DNA of 43,746 bases from the NCBI GenBank assembly GCA_964451365.1, contig CAYVIB010000040.1:1-43746 (forward strand), written 5' to 3'. The DNA comes from CAYVIB01 sp964451365. GTDB taxonomy: Bacteria; Pseudomonadota; Gammaproteobacteria; Pseudomonadales; Cellvibrionaceae. Under the pieces are notes generated by a model. The model was given only the letters and a program-made list of their open reading frames with translations, ran no database searches and was not told the origin of the DNA. A program made the translations under genes and the position numbers. Below are positions 7,815 through 16,554 of this stretch, piece after piece (position 1 is the stretch's first letter; each line of letters opens with the position of its first letter).

Positions 7815-9923
7815 ATGATTAGTAGAAAGGTAGTCACGCTCTTAATTTTTTTCTTATCCGCATCCGCCGGTCACGCGCAGAACAACAATCTCAACGTTGA
7901 CCTGGGCGACACTATCCGCCCCGTCACCCACGCCGCCTCGGGCGCGCTATACGGCGTCACGGAAACCTTGCCAACGGACATTAATACCATGGTGGCCCCA
8001 CTAAACCCGCGCATGTATACCCAACCGGCGCGAAGCGGGCAGGGATACCAGCAACCCATCGGCGCCGCGATTCCGGTTTCCCAGCGGCTTGTGAATACCA
8101 CCGCGGAGGTCACGATCAGGCTGGCCGATATTCTTCCCGGCTGGCCCTACCGATGGGCGGGATGGTCTCACTGGTCCTCCGAAGTGAGCGCCGTAATTAC
8201 CGATAAACGCAATTCCGGACGAAATAATTACTACGGCTACGAAATCTGGAATGAACCCAACATCACCTGGGACAGCGCGAATGGCAATTTCAATTCGGCG
8301 TTGTGGAAACCGACTTATGACCTGATTCGCGCGCAGGACCCGGGGGCACGCATCATTGGTCCTTCGGCCGCCTGGTACCACCGCTCGTTTATCCAATCTT
8401 TCCTTGAGTATTGTGTGGCCAACAATTGTCTGCCGGACGTGATGGGCTGGCACGAACTGGGGGGGGCGGATAATATCACCGCCAACATCAATGACTATCG
8501 CGCTCTGGAGCGGAGTCTAGGCATATCCCCCAGGCCTATTTCCATCAATGAGTATTCGCACGACACCCACGAATATGAAGGTGCTCCTGGTGTTTCCGTA
8601 CCTTTCATCGCCAAGTTTGAGCGCCACCAGGTTGAATCGGCCAATATTTCCTGGTGGTTCACCAACCTGCCCGGTAGGCTCGGCAGCCTGCTGACGGCGA
8701 ATAACCAGCGCGGCGGTGGTTGGTGGTTGTATAAGTGGTATGGCGACATGACCGGTAATATGGTCAACGTGACGCCGCCCAGTCAAGATGGTGACGGCCT
8801 GGATGCCTTTGCGAGCCTGGATACCGATGCGGGTTATGCCAGCATCGTTGTTGGAGGCGACTTCACTGGTACCGCGAATGTGATAATAAATAATATTCCG
8901 GCCAGTTTTGGCAACACGGTGAATGTCACTGTGGAGTATGTCGAGTGGTCGAATAAGGATACTCCCGTTGCCGGCCCTGTCACCGTCTGGGAGTCAACCG
9001 AAAGCGTCGTTAACGGGTCGCTTACAGTTCCGGTGGACATATTCAACTCGTTCTACGGCTACCGTGTTTATATTTCGGGTGAGGGCGGCGAACCGGAGGG
9101 CGATTCACTGGAGGTGGAACTGGAAGATCTGAATGGTCAGGGCAGTTTTTCTCCGTTTATCGTACAGAGCGATTCGACCGCATCCGGCGGGCAATATATT
9201 TTATGGCCGAATAACGGTAACCAGTACCTGGCTTCTCCGTCGGATGACGCAACCGGCCAGGTCGCTATTCCTTTTACACTATCCCAGTCGGCGAATGTGC
9301 AGTTCTCTATTCGGGTTAACATGCCCAATGCCGATGACGATTCGTTTTATTACAAACTCGATTCGGGTGCCTGGAATACGCAAAATAATTCCACCACCAG
9401 TGGCTGGAGCAGTTTAACGCCGACAACATTCAATAATCTCTCGGCCGGCAATCACACCTTGCGGATACTAAGGCGTGAAGATAGCGCGGGACTGGACAAG
9501 TTAACGCTCACGGCGTCAACCGGGGAGATTACCAGCGGGTCACTGAGTTCCAGTAGCTCGTCGAGCAGTAGTTCCAGTTCTTCAACAAGCAGCTCAAGCA
9601 GTTCGTCGAGCTCTTCATCCAGTACGTCCGGTGGTCCCGTCGGTATAAGCTGTTCGGTTGGCGACATCAACGACTGGGGTAGCGGATTCACGGCGAGCTT
9701 TACGGTGACCAACAATGGCAATTCGTCGACTAGTGGTTGGTCTGTCGACCTGAGTTTCGGTAATTCGATTGGCATTGTGAACTCGTGGAATGCCACGGTC
9801 TCGGGTTCGGGTAGTTCATACACTGCATCCAATGCCAGTTACAACGCGAATATCGGCCCAGGGCAGAGCACCAGCTTTGGTATGCAGGGGTCAGGCAGTC
9901 CTGGTGGTATCGGTTGTAACTAA
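7815..9923 (+). CDS. Secreted clan-A glycoside hydrolase (GH39-like) with CBM-like domain, poly-Ser linker and CBM2, 702 aa
   Basis: ATG at 7815 lies 8 nt after GAGAGGAAC; an upstream TTG at 7797 is not needed. Residues 1-20 are a Sec signal peptide ending in GHAQ. Residues ~25-420 form a (beta/alpha)8 glycosidase: EIWNEPN supplies acid/base Glu147 and SINEYS supplies the likely nucleophile Glu246, the clan GH-A arrangement, closest by eye to GH39-type enzymes. Residues ~435-570 (starting LEVELEDLNG, with SGGQYILWP) look like a CBM35/CBM6-like module. Residues ~575-606 are a nearly pure serine linker, typical of Cellvibrionales enzymes. Residues ~610-702 are a CBM2 with the terminal Cys pair, GWSVDL and WNATV, which binds cellulose or xylan. 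Likely acts outside the cell on plant polysaccharide. Exact substrate unknown. Confidence 0.82.
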   Translation: MISRKVVTLLIFFLSASAGHAQNNNLNVDLGDTIRPVTHAASGALYGVTETLPTDINTMVAPLNPRMYTQPARSGQGYQQPIGAAIPVSQRLVNTTAEVTIRLADILPGWPYRWAGWSHWSSEVSAVITDKRNSGRNNYYGYEIWNEPNITWDSANGNFNSALWKPTYDLIRAQDPGARIIGPSAAWYHRSFIQSFLEYCVANNCLPDVMGWHELGGADNITANINDYRALERSLGISPRPISINEYSHDTHEYEGAPGVSVPFIAKFERHQVESANISWWFTNLPGRLGSLLTANNQRGGGWWLYKWYGDMTGNMVNVTPPSQDGDGLDAFASLDTDAGYASIVVGGDFTGTANVIINNIPASFGNTVNVTVEYVEWSNKDTPVAGPVTVWESTESVVNGSLTVPVDIFNSFYGYRVYISGEGGEPEGDSLEVELEDLNGQGSFSPFIVQSDSTASGGQYILWPNNGNQYLASPSDDATGQVAIPFTLSQSANVQFSIRVNMPNADDDSFYYKLDSGAWNTQNNSTTSGWSSLTPTTFNNLSAGNHTLRILRREDSAGLDKLTLTASTGEITSGSLSSSSSSSSSSSSSTSSSSSSSSSSSSTSGGPVGISCSVGDINDWGSGFTASFTVTNNGNSSTSGWSVDLSFGNSIGIVNSWNATVSGSGSSYTASNASYNANIGPGQSTSFGMQGSGSPGGIGCN

Positions 9924-9975
9924 ACGGTGAGTAGTTGAGGTCTAACTGTTTTGATACCTTGAGCTTCATTATCAT

Positions 9976-10007
9976 AAAGCTGCCCGGCTCGCGAGTCGGG
10001 TAGCTTT
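9976..10007 (+). terminator. Stem-loop terminator after the secreted glycoside hydrolase
   Basis: A palindrome with arms starting AAAGCT and ending AGCTTT and a CTCGCGAG centre, three mismatched pairs, 52 nt after the stop. The T-run after it is short, so efficiency is uncertain; it could act in both directions. Confidence 0.6.
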
Positions 10008-10451
10008 AACTCCCCAAATCAGCTCAGTTCGTTCCCTACTTATTCCCAGCGCCGACTACTTGCCTATCGACGCTAAATTCCTTCACGGTAAGTCGTAACT
10101 TTTTTCGCGGCGCTGCACGCCGTCCTTTGCCGGTCCGGCGTTATATCATGGGCAAGAACATCTGTTTAAAGTTGGGCGTTGTGCTCAATGGCGTCGAGGA
10201 GAATTATAGAGCAGCGTCGGTCGGGAAATTAAACCCGGCCCGTTGTAATACTCGATGACTGTACAAAACCACCTATTGACGCTAAATTGTTCCTGTAATG
10301 AACATGTCTACTGTTATCGGACAGTACCGCTTGGGACGAGGAAGTACATAGGTGCCAAGTGCCAGGATGAAATATTTAGGCATCCGCTGCAAGTAGAGCC
10401 TTACAAAAAATGTTTTGTTTCAGGGTCGCGCGAAACCTATTGGAGAAAGCT
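10008..10451. other. Intergenic stretch with a short direct repeat
   Basis: No gene seen. A short direct repeat with core GACGCTAAATT occurs near 10072 and again near 10276, both after CCTAT. It could mark a binding site or an old duplication. Otherwise I see nothing identifiable. Confidence 0.4.
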
Positions 10452-11155
10452 ATGGCGATAAAAGTAATCACATTTTTAATCGGTATGTTCCTCCCGCTTC
10501 TAAGTTGGTGTCAGGCGGAAATACTTGAAGAAGTGGTTGTTACAGGTATTCGGGCGAGCATGGATGATTTTTATGATGTACCGGCGGTAACCATCAGAAA
10601 AGATGCGGATTTTCTTGTGCAGAATATAAGACTGGTAAACGATAGTCGGGCACCGGAGCTAAGGAAAACCGAGATTATCGAAACCATAACAATCTGATCA
10701 AATCGTCGACCAAAGTTAAAGGTATAGAACTGTCGTATGGCGACGGTTTCCTTGAGCCAATTAAACTAAATGACGAGTCCCTGGAGTTGCTGGAGGAGCG
10801 GGGGAAGTCGGATACTTCGTACCTTGATATCTTCGTAAAGGTGGCATTCAATAAGAATGAGCAAGCCAAGAAGCAAATAGAAAGCCTGCGAAGGTTTATT
10901 GAGAACGCAAAGCTTGAAGGTAGAACGTTGATAGAGGAAAAGGGTGATATTGGTTTGAGCATAGTTAAACCTCAGCAGTATCGTTATGAAATAATTCGGG
11001 CAATCTCTGAAGAGAACAAGAAAATGAAGGAAATTGTAGGTGAAGAGTGTCAGGTGTCCATTAGAGGGCTTGAGGGCAGAGTCTTTTGGGAGCGGGTAAG
11101 TGTTGGCGAGCTTATGCTGTATATTGGTTACTCCACGACAATTAAATGCGATTAA
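10452..11155 (+). pseudogene. Exported protein gene broken by a one-base frameshift near 10688
   Basis: ATG at 10452 follows TTGGAGAAAGCT. The first frame encodes a signal peptide (residues 1-21, ending SWCQA) followed by EEVVVTGIRASM and then stops at 10695-10697. A second frame, open from about 10688 to TAA at 11153-11155, continues with NNLIKSSTKVKG and ends VGELMLYIGY. Joined by restoring one base in the run ATAACAAT, they make one ~235-residue periplasmic protein. I recall similar exported proteins in gammaproteobacteria, sometimes mislabelled as TonB-dependent receptors because of the EEVVVTG start. The two halves have matching composition, so the break is recent or a sequencing error. 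Function unknown. Confidence 0.65.
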
Positions 11156-11282
11156 AGAGGGTCAAGCCAGGGGATGGGTCAATGGGATTTCTGTTTGTTC
11201 CCAAGAATAATCTACTCTAAATAGATGATTTATCAATCTTAAAAGAACTATAAATTAATTCCATACAAGAAGGAAAACCGAA

Positions 11283-11858
11283 ATGCCAGATACAGGCCCC
11301 GATTTAATCGCCGCGATTATAGGAAAAAATACACTCATGTCTTTGGCTGACTGCCCCGCGGTGCCAATCCAAATCGCCCGTGCGGTCTATGGCGCTGTCC
11401 AAAATGATGTCGGGCCGGGCATATGGATCACACCTGGAGACGATAACCAAAAGCAGATCAAAAGCGTGATTGGGTTCGGCGGTGCGAACTCGGAGACTGA
11501 GGTATGGCACTTCAGTGTCGTAGAACCTCTCCATCATTTTGTTGTGGTGCCGTGGTATAGGCACGAGTCTCCGCACGGGCAAGTCTACACGGTGTTTATG
11601 GCCTGGGAGAACAAGTACACGCTGCAACGGTATGTTGAGGGTACGGGCGGTCTCGCACCGGCTCTCGGCGGGACGGGCTATAAGGCGGCCTGGACACCAA
11701 GCGAGCTTTCGACAATGTTATCCGATCTGCTGGCCGGTGGCCGAGCCTGGCAGAATTACTTTGGCCAGGTTGGCGCAGGTTCCGCAACGCTCATAAAGTG
11801 CTGGAAGTACAAAACCATCACCCTGAAATCCGCAATCAGTAATGTGGGGAGATATTAA
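11283..11858 (+). CDS. Hypothetical protein, 191 aa
   Basis: ATG at 11283 follows AAGAAGGAAAACCGA, a good ribosome-binding site. The soluble protein of 191 residues has no signal peptide or membrane helix. Central residues ~60-120 read as beta strands rich in aromatic and His residues (WHFSVVEPLHHFVVVPWYR), followed by a Gly-rich loop (GGLAPALGGTG) and a helix containing LLAGGRAWQNYFG. This could be a papain-like or small-molecule-binding fold, but no catalytic set is certain: Cys24 and His residues near 85 and 98 are only candidates. It stands alone between two intergenic gaps. I do not recognise it. Confidence 0.65.
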   Translation: MPDTGPDLIAAIIGKNTLMSLADCPAVPIQIARAVYGAVQNDVGPGIWITPGDDNQKQIKSVIGFGGANSETEVWHFSVVEPLHHFVVVPWYRHESPHGQVYTVFMAWENKYTLQRYVEGTGGLAPALGGTGYKAAWTPSELSTMLSDLLAGGRAWQNYFGQVGAGSATLIKCWKYKTITLKSAISNVGRY

Positions 11859-12222
11859 TTCGACTATGCCAACCTCGGTACGGGACGACGTGCGAGCCCC
11901 GGGTTGGATTATCGACTTGAGCGACTCTTCTTTATTTTTATAGATGAGTGGATTTCAAGATGCCCTCTGTAGAAGGAACCGCTCCAGTGGGTGTCCGGAA
12001 ATACCTCCAGAATCTTCCGATGTGCGATTTTTCCCATGGCGGTCATTAGGCCTTGCTGAATAAGGAAATTCATTACCTGCTGGTGAAAAAGCATGATGTT
12101 AGTTGATTCAGCCAGTGAAAAGAGAAGCTGACTGACAGCCCAGGTGGCGGGCACGGGCTTTGCTTCATGAGTTGAAAATGGCAGGACAACTTTTCCAACA
12201 GGCTGTCGGAGGAGCAAGCGCG
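11859..12222. other. Intergenic stretch before the alpha/beta hydrolase
   Basis: No supported gene. A 102-codon minus-strand frame (11909-12217) exists but overlaps the hydrolase leader and shows no motif. The segment around 12175-12205 resembles the end of some insertion sequences, but no partner end or transposase is present. Confidence 0.35.
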
Positions 12223-13110
12223 ATGAGCAAGCCTGAAATGACGAGATTCGGGTTTGAAGGCGCCGAAATGGCGGTGCGTCTGGCGGGCGATACTGAGAAG
12301 ACGGCAGTTCTGCTGATCCATGGTTTTCCGAGTTCCTCGGAGTCGTTCCGAAATGTTATCAGCACACTCGCGCGGGACTGCTTCGTGATCGCCCCGGACC
12401 TTCCAGGGTTCGGAGAATCCGAACCGGTCGAGCGACCCTCGTTCTCGCGTTTTGCGGACATGATCGACGGGCTGCTCGAGCGGCTCGACGTTCGGTCCTT
12501 CCACCTCTATCTGCATGACTACGGTGCAGCGGTGGGATTTTATCTCGCCACGCGCGCGCCGGGCAGGATACGCGGCCTTATCATCCAGAATGCCAATGCT
12601 CATGAGAGCGGGATGGGCCCGGAATGGTCGGCAACGAAGGCCTATTGGGATGATCCCACGCCGCAGCGGGAAGCCGAGGCAACCGCGCACCTCACTTTTG
12701 AGGGGACGCGTGATCAATACGTGGGCGGCGCGCCGCGGGAAATCGCGGCGCGTATCGATCCCCGACTGTGGGAGGAGGACTGGCGGGTCATGTCGCTCCC
12801 AGGCCGGTTCGAAATGCAGCGTGCGTTGGTATTCGACTACCGCAATCATTTCTCAAGGTTTGACGAGATCGCCGATTATCTAGAACACTGGCAGCCCCCC
12901 GCGCTGATGCTGTGGGGGCGGCACGATATCTTCTTCGATCTCAATGAAACTCTCTCCTGGATGAAGGCGCTCCCGCGTATGGAGGCGCACATCCTTGATG
13001 GCCCGCATTTTCTGCTGGAGACCCACCCGGACGAATCCGCCGCGTTGATGAGCACCTTCATCAGGCGCGTGGAAGGGTGGAGCGAAGTTAGCCGGGCAGG
13101 CTATCCATGA
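12223..13110 (+). CDS. Alpha/beta hydrolase with Asp nucleophile (haloalkane dehalogenase / epoxide hydrolase-like), 295 aa
   Basis: ATG at 12223 lies 7 nt after CGGAGGAG. The protein is a complete alpha/beta hydrolase: LLIHGFPSS oxyanion loop (about 31-39), nucleophile elbow LHDYGAAVG with Asp99, acid GRHDIFF with Asp235 and base GPHFLLE with His262. An Asp nucleophile, rather than Ser, points to haloalkane dehalogenases, fluoroacetate dehalogenases or epoxide hydrolases, which form an alkyl-enzyme ester. Haloalkane dehalogenases normally have Trp right after the Asp to hold the halide; here it is Tyr100, so epoxide hydrolase or another ester activity is as likely. No signal peptide, hence cytoplasmic. 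Codon use is much more GC-rich than the neighbours, suggesting acquisition by transfer. Confidence 0.8.
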   Translation: MSKPEMTRFGFEGAEMAVRLAGDTEKTAVLLIHGFPSSSESFRNVISTLARDCFVIAPDLPGFGESEPVERPSFSRFADMIDGLLERLDVRSFHLYLHDYGAAVGFYLATRAPGRIRGLIIQNANAHESGMGPEWSATKAYWDDPTPQREAEATAHLTFEGTRDQYVGGAPREIAARIDPRLWEEDWRVMSLPGRFEMQRALVFDYRNHFSRFDEIADYLEHWQPPALMLWGRHDIFFDLNETLSWMKALPRMEAHILDGPHFLLETHPDESAALMSTFIRRVEGWSEVSRAGYP

Positions 13111-13135
13111 ATGACTTTTTCTTTCAGCGAGGTAA

Positions 13136-13468
13136 ATGGATATGCCGGAAGCGCAGTGTGTTAAATATCCGATAAAACCTGGTCAACGTGAACGATTGAT
13201 CAGTTGGGTGGCCGGTCTTAGGGAGCGATCCGGAGAAATGGCGGAGGTTATGGCCCAGGTGGGGTTCACCGCCGAGGCGGTGTTTATCGAGCGGTCCGAC
13301 CACGGTGACTATATATTGGTTTACACCAGTGCCAAAGATTTGGCGGCGGTGAATGAAGCGCTATCCAGCTATCAACTACCGCTGGCCCGGGAGTTCGATC
13401 AGCTTATGGTTGAGACTGTGGATGTTGAAAGAGCGGTGTTGTTGGAGTCGGTGTATCACACGCCTTAG
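13136..13468 (+). CDS. DUF6176-like protein, 110 aa
   Basis: ATG at 13136 follows CAGCGAGGTAA; a second ATG at 13142 is possible. The 110-residue soluble protein has the pattern of DUF6176 proteins: KYPIKPGQRERLISW near the N-terminus, a helix with GEMAEVMAQVGF, then EAVFIERSDHGDYILVY. These are small ferredoxin-like dimeric alpha/beta-barrel type proteins of unknown role. It lies 25 nt after the hydrolase, so the two may be co-transcribed, though its base composition is less extreme. Confidence 0.65.
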   Translation: MDMPEAQCVKYPIKPGQRERLISWVAGLRERSGEMAEVMAQVGFTAEAVFIERSDHGDYILVYTSAKDLAAVNEALSSYQLPLAREFDQLMVETVDVERAVLLESVYHTP

Positions 13469-13528
13469 TAAGCAGCTAGGTAGCAAAAGCCATCTTCTGA
13501 TGGTTTCCGTTTCGGTAATGCCGAGTCC

Positions 13529-13732
13529 CGAACACCCCCTTTTGTATGATTTTCTTAATTCCGAGATTGAGATGCCGGAAATTAAAACGAAAAATTCTGG
13601 CGTTTAATTCCCTTTAGCACTTTGCATTTTTTAGTTTGTGGTTTATTCTCAAATAACCAGCCGATTTTTAATCGACCATCTTTAATAAGTAAGAAGAATA
13701 AAACATAAAAATGGAAGAGCGCCAAGATGGCT
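13529..13732 (+). repeat. Degenerate long direct repeat, copy A
   Basis: About 200 bases that align with 14374-14572: shared blocks include CCGAGATTGA, ATGCCG, AAAATTCT, TGATTTTTA-type and AAGAAGAAT. The spacing of the blocks is conserved, so this is a true duplication with many substitutions. No open frame is conserved between copies. The rest of 13469-13904 holds a GTTAGGC motif at 13854-13860 but no recognisable gene. Confidence 0.55.
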
Positions 13733-13904
13733 ATCAAATCCTCTCTTTTGATCTCCTTTGCTGTTCCTAATGATACTTCGTGTTCATCTGCACTCGGGAA
13801 ACATAAATGGCAGCTTTTCGTGCCTCTGCTTTATGCCGCCGGTATTTCGTGACGTTAGGCAACAGAAAAATATCAACAAGACTTTAAATATGGGAGTTAA
13901 GTAA

Positions 13905-14333
13905 ATGCTATTTGAACTTGGCGTGATAGGTCGCATATGGGTGATGCTTTTAGTGGTATGCATTGCTGGAGCTGTAGGAGGTTTGGTTAATGCTTTATTG
14001 ACTGACGGTTTGATTAAGCCATACAAAGAAAGAAATGGAGAAATGAAAATATACAAGCCAGGTTATGTTGGAAACATCTTTACTGGTGCTATAGCAGCAG
14101 GCGTATCTTGGGGTTTATATGGACCTTTATCCTCGTTTATAATTTTTAGCACTTCTACCGAAACACCCCAAGTTCCTACCTTCGTCGGCTTAACTTTGTC
14201 TTCGTTCGTGGGTGCGGTGTTAATCGGTGTTGGTGGTGCCCGATGGTTGACTAATGAGTCAGAAAAGAAAATTCTTAAGCTGGCTGCTGGCAGCGCTGAA
14301 TTTGCAAAAAATTCTATAAAAGAAGGAAGTTAA
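13905..14333 (+). CDS. Small Gly-rich membrane protein, 142 aa, hypothetical
   Basis: ATG at 13905 follows GGGAGTTAAGTA. Three hydrophobic segments are seen (about residues 8-32, 54-80, 92-112), rich in Gly with several GxxxG-like patterns, then a short charged C-terminal helix. No family is recognised. The gene sits alone between two degenerate ~200-bp direct repeats, and its AT-rich composition matches the two downstream genes rather than the GC-rich hydrolase upstream. The repeats suggest it arrived or was duplicated as a unit. Confidence 0.65.
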   Translation: MLFELGVIGRIWVMLLVVCIAGAVGGLVNALLTDGLIKPYKERNGEMKIYKPGYVGNIFTGAIAAGVSWGLYGPLSSFIIFSTSTETPQVPTFVGLTLSSFVGAVLIGVGGARWLTNESEKKILKLAAGSAEFAKNSIKEGS

Positions 14334-14373
14334 ATATCAATTCAAGCTTTCTCAAACCATAATAGCGAATTAC

Positions 14374-14572
14374 CGAGCGCCCGTCTATGGTTTCGTTAAT
14401 CCCGAGATTGAAATGCCGAAAAGTTAAAGCAGAAAATTCTTGCGCCCGATTTTCCTCGGTGATTTTTGTTTTATCTGATGTGGCTTGTTCTCAATTAGTC
14501 GACTGATTTTTATTGGCTGTCTTTGAACAGGAAAGAAGAATGAATGACAAAATGAAATCGCCGAGATGACCA
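14374..14572 (+). repeat. Degenerate long direct repeat, copy B
   Basis: Second copy of the repeat at 13529-13732, in the same orientation, placed just after the 142-aa membrane-protein gene. Shared order: GTTAAT then CCCGAGATTGA, ATGCCG, GAAAATTCT, TTGTTCTCAA, GAAGAAT. The remaining part of 14334-14819 shows no gene. Confidence 0.55.
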
Positions 14573-14819
14573 TAGAATGCTCGAATTCGTTCTCCGCTTC
14601 TTACTGTACTAATACGGCGATATTGATCGTCACTACAGCTATGCGCTCGATTCGTATTGCCTATTTACCTGTGTAAGATGAGTAGGTCATCAACTCTTCT
14701 AGCAATGCTGAAAATAAAAGAAAAGTCTGGCGCGGAATATGGGGAAATAGCAGTTAGTTTGAAAAATTTTTTCTGATTGAGATGCTTTAAAAAAACTGTG
14801 AACATTTGGAGATTAAAGT

Positions 14820-15182
14820 ATGGGTAATTGGGATAAAACAAATTATGCACAATGGGGTACATATCGAGCTTTGGTTGTTAATAAAGAGATAGATGCGACT
14901 CTGGTTTCCTTTGTCGATTCAGAAAATTACAGAATGCCAGGTCTGTCATACTATGTCATATCTGCTACCACAGAAGATCTAACTGAAAGATCTGAGTTAG
15001 TTGCCATGGAGTTGTTTAATTTTATTGTAGTGAACTACTCGCCGGCCTGGCAAAATAGGAATTCTGTAGACTCAACTCGGGCAGCTCTAAACAAGTTTAT
15101 AGATATATTAAAGGATAAAGATAAAACCATACGGGACTTGTCAAATGAGGTTGATAAAGTTTTTAAATTTTCAAACGAATAA
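14820..15182 (+). CDS. Hypothetical soluble protein, 120 aa
   Basis: ATG at 14820 follows TTTGGAGATTAAAG, a good ribosome-binding site. The product is 120 residues with no signal peptide or membrane helix. The first ~60 residues look like a small beta-rich domain; residues ~85-118 form a charged, possibly coiled-coil helix (FIDILKDKDKTIRDL). It ends 13 nt before the outer-membrane-like gene at 15196, so the two are very likely one operon. I recognise no family. Confidence 0.65.
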   Translation: MGNWDKTNYAQWGTYRALVVNKEIDATLVSFVDSENYRMPGLSYYVISATTEDLTERSELVAMELFNFIVVNYSPAWQNRNSVDSTRAALNKFIDILKDKDKTIRDLSNEVDKVFKFSNE

Positions 15183-15195
15183 TAAAGGGTTAAAT

Positions 15196-16188
15196 ATGGA
15201 AAACAGACTAATTTCAGCATGTACTATATTGCTTATACTTAATAGCCCTGCTGCCCTAGGTAATGACAGCCCTGCTAGAGAGTTTAATCCCAAGTTTGAG
15301 CTAGCTTATTTTGAACCAATTGAAGGTCATTCTGTGGGATCAGCAGGTCTGGTATATGAAGCTGTGTACACCGCAAAATTAAATGACCCATTAACTGTAT
15401 CTACAGACAAGCCAAAAGCCATAGGCGATAGGATATACTTTTTTAACTTTAATTTATACTCCAAGGGAAATGTTCCATTTAAAGAAGATTTTCCTGTTGG
15501 AAATTATATCGAAACCGGGTTCGATCTAGGTTCTCAGTCTAATCGGCTAAAATCATTAGATCAATGCTTAGATGGTGAGTGTTCTAACAATATCCAAGAC
15601 GATTCATTTATTGCGAAATTTTCTGCGACATATCAATTTGAGTCTGATAGGGATTTTGATAATAAACAACACGCATATGGGGGAAAGCTACGATTAACTT
15701 ATAAAAAGTCAGAAGAAAGTAAAATTCAATATTTAAATCCCCTTGAGTGGGGCCCTTCTGTGGTAAAGGCGATTGTTGGGCGCACTAGTTTGGGCGACGA
15801 AAAGTTGAAAGCTGCTAAACCTTTCGAGGAAGCTTATTTGCCATCTATAAATATTGCAGTGGAACAGGTTAATCCGGAAAAGGATAGCAATCGAAAGGAG
15901 GTTGATCCAGAATTGGACAAGTTTGAGAGAGTAAGAATTGATATATCATATGCATCAACCTTGTTAAAGCTCCGAGATGATGTTTATAGAGCTAGTTTTA
16001 CATTTAGACATTTTCAGGAAATCTCTCCTGAAGAAAATATTGAAGATGCAAACTTGGACTCATTTACTTATAGAACGTTTGCAATTCATACGCCAGGCGA
16101 CATTATTATAAGTTACTCCAAAGGAAAATTACCTTTTGATGCAGAATCAGACGCCATGTTCAAAATTGGTTGGAGTTATAATTTTTAA
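15196..16188 (+). CDS. Exported beta-rich protein, probably outer-membrane barrel, 330 aa
   Basis: ATG at 15196 follows AAAGGGTTAAAT; an upstream in-frame start at 15145 overlaps the previous gene and lacks a leader. Residues 1-22 are a signal peptide ending in ALG. The mature part alternates polar and hydrophobic residues with many aromatics, and the protein ends in WSYNF, a C-terminal Phe typical of outer-membrane beta-barrels recognised by the BAM complex. A single Cys pair (DQCLDGEC, about residues 134-141) may form a loop disulphide. No named family is recognised. It is co-oriented with the 120-aa gene. Confidence 0.68.
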   Translation: MENRLISACTILLILNSPAALGNDSPAREFNPKFELAYFEPIEGHSVGSAGLVYEAVYTAKLNDPLTVSTDKPKAIGDRIYFFNFNLYSKGNVPFKEDFPVGNYIETGFDLGSQSNRLKSLDQCLDGECSNNIQDDSFIAKFSATYQFESDRDFDNKQHAYGGKLRLTYKKSEESKIQYLNPLEWGPSVVKAIVGRTSLGDEKLKAAKPFEEAYLPSINIAVEQVNPEKDSNRKEVDPELDKFERVRIDISYASTLLKLRDDVYRASFTFRHFQEISPEENIEDANLDSFTYRTFAIHTPGDIIISYSKGKLPFDAESDAMFKIGWSYNF

Positions 16189-16447
16189 ATTGTTTAGAAC
16201 GCCAACACGCACAGCAGATGCTTAGGTGTCTGTAGCTAGACCAATTTATAATGCTCCAGAATAAATTCTAGAGGAGAGTTATTTGGTTACATTACTTGTT
16301 TGATTCGGAAAATAAAATACTATGATACTTTCCAAGTGTTAGATCTTCTATACAAGTGAGGGTGTGAGAGGGTTCAAAATTCTGTGTCACGGTAAACGAG
16401 CTAACCTTCTTCGTTTTGTTGGTCACTGATTTTCAATCGCGCAAGAT

Positions 16448-16516
16448 AACCGCCAAACCAACCATATCCTACAAGCGTGTATTAGGCGATTGTAGGATGT
16501 GGTTGGTTTGGCGGTT
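16448..16516. repeat. Long near-perfect inverted repeat (27-bp arms)
   Basis: Arms 16448-16474 and 16490-16516 are complementary over 27 bases with one mismatch, around a 15-nt loop. The arm core is CCGCCAAACCAACC. There is no T-run next to it, so it is not a plain terminator. It may be a REP-type element, a tiny non-autonomous transposon remnant, or an RNA hairpin. The rest of 16189-16554 has no gene. Confidence 0.75.
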
Positions 16517-16554
16517 ACATTCCAATAGCGACGTCCGACCGCGCGCAGGATGCG

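Noticed and set aside
9452..9832. 126-codon minus-strand frame opposite the CBM2 end of the glycoside hydrolase
   Set aside because: It is the complement of the serine-repeat linker and lies wholly inside a well-supported gene.
11909..12217. 102-codon minus-strand frame before the alpha/beta hydrolase
   Set aside because: No motif, overlaps the hydrolase leader, and no start signal; possibly an IS-end remnant but with no partner end.
12073..12849. 258-codon minus-strand frame opposite the alpha/beta hydrolase
   Set aside because: High GC removes stops on the opposite strand; the plus-strand protein has an intact catalytic triad.
13854..13860. GTTAGGC before the 142-aa membrane protein as a further attC core
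   Set aside because: Matches the right core, but no left core or paired long arms were found upstream.
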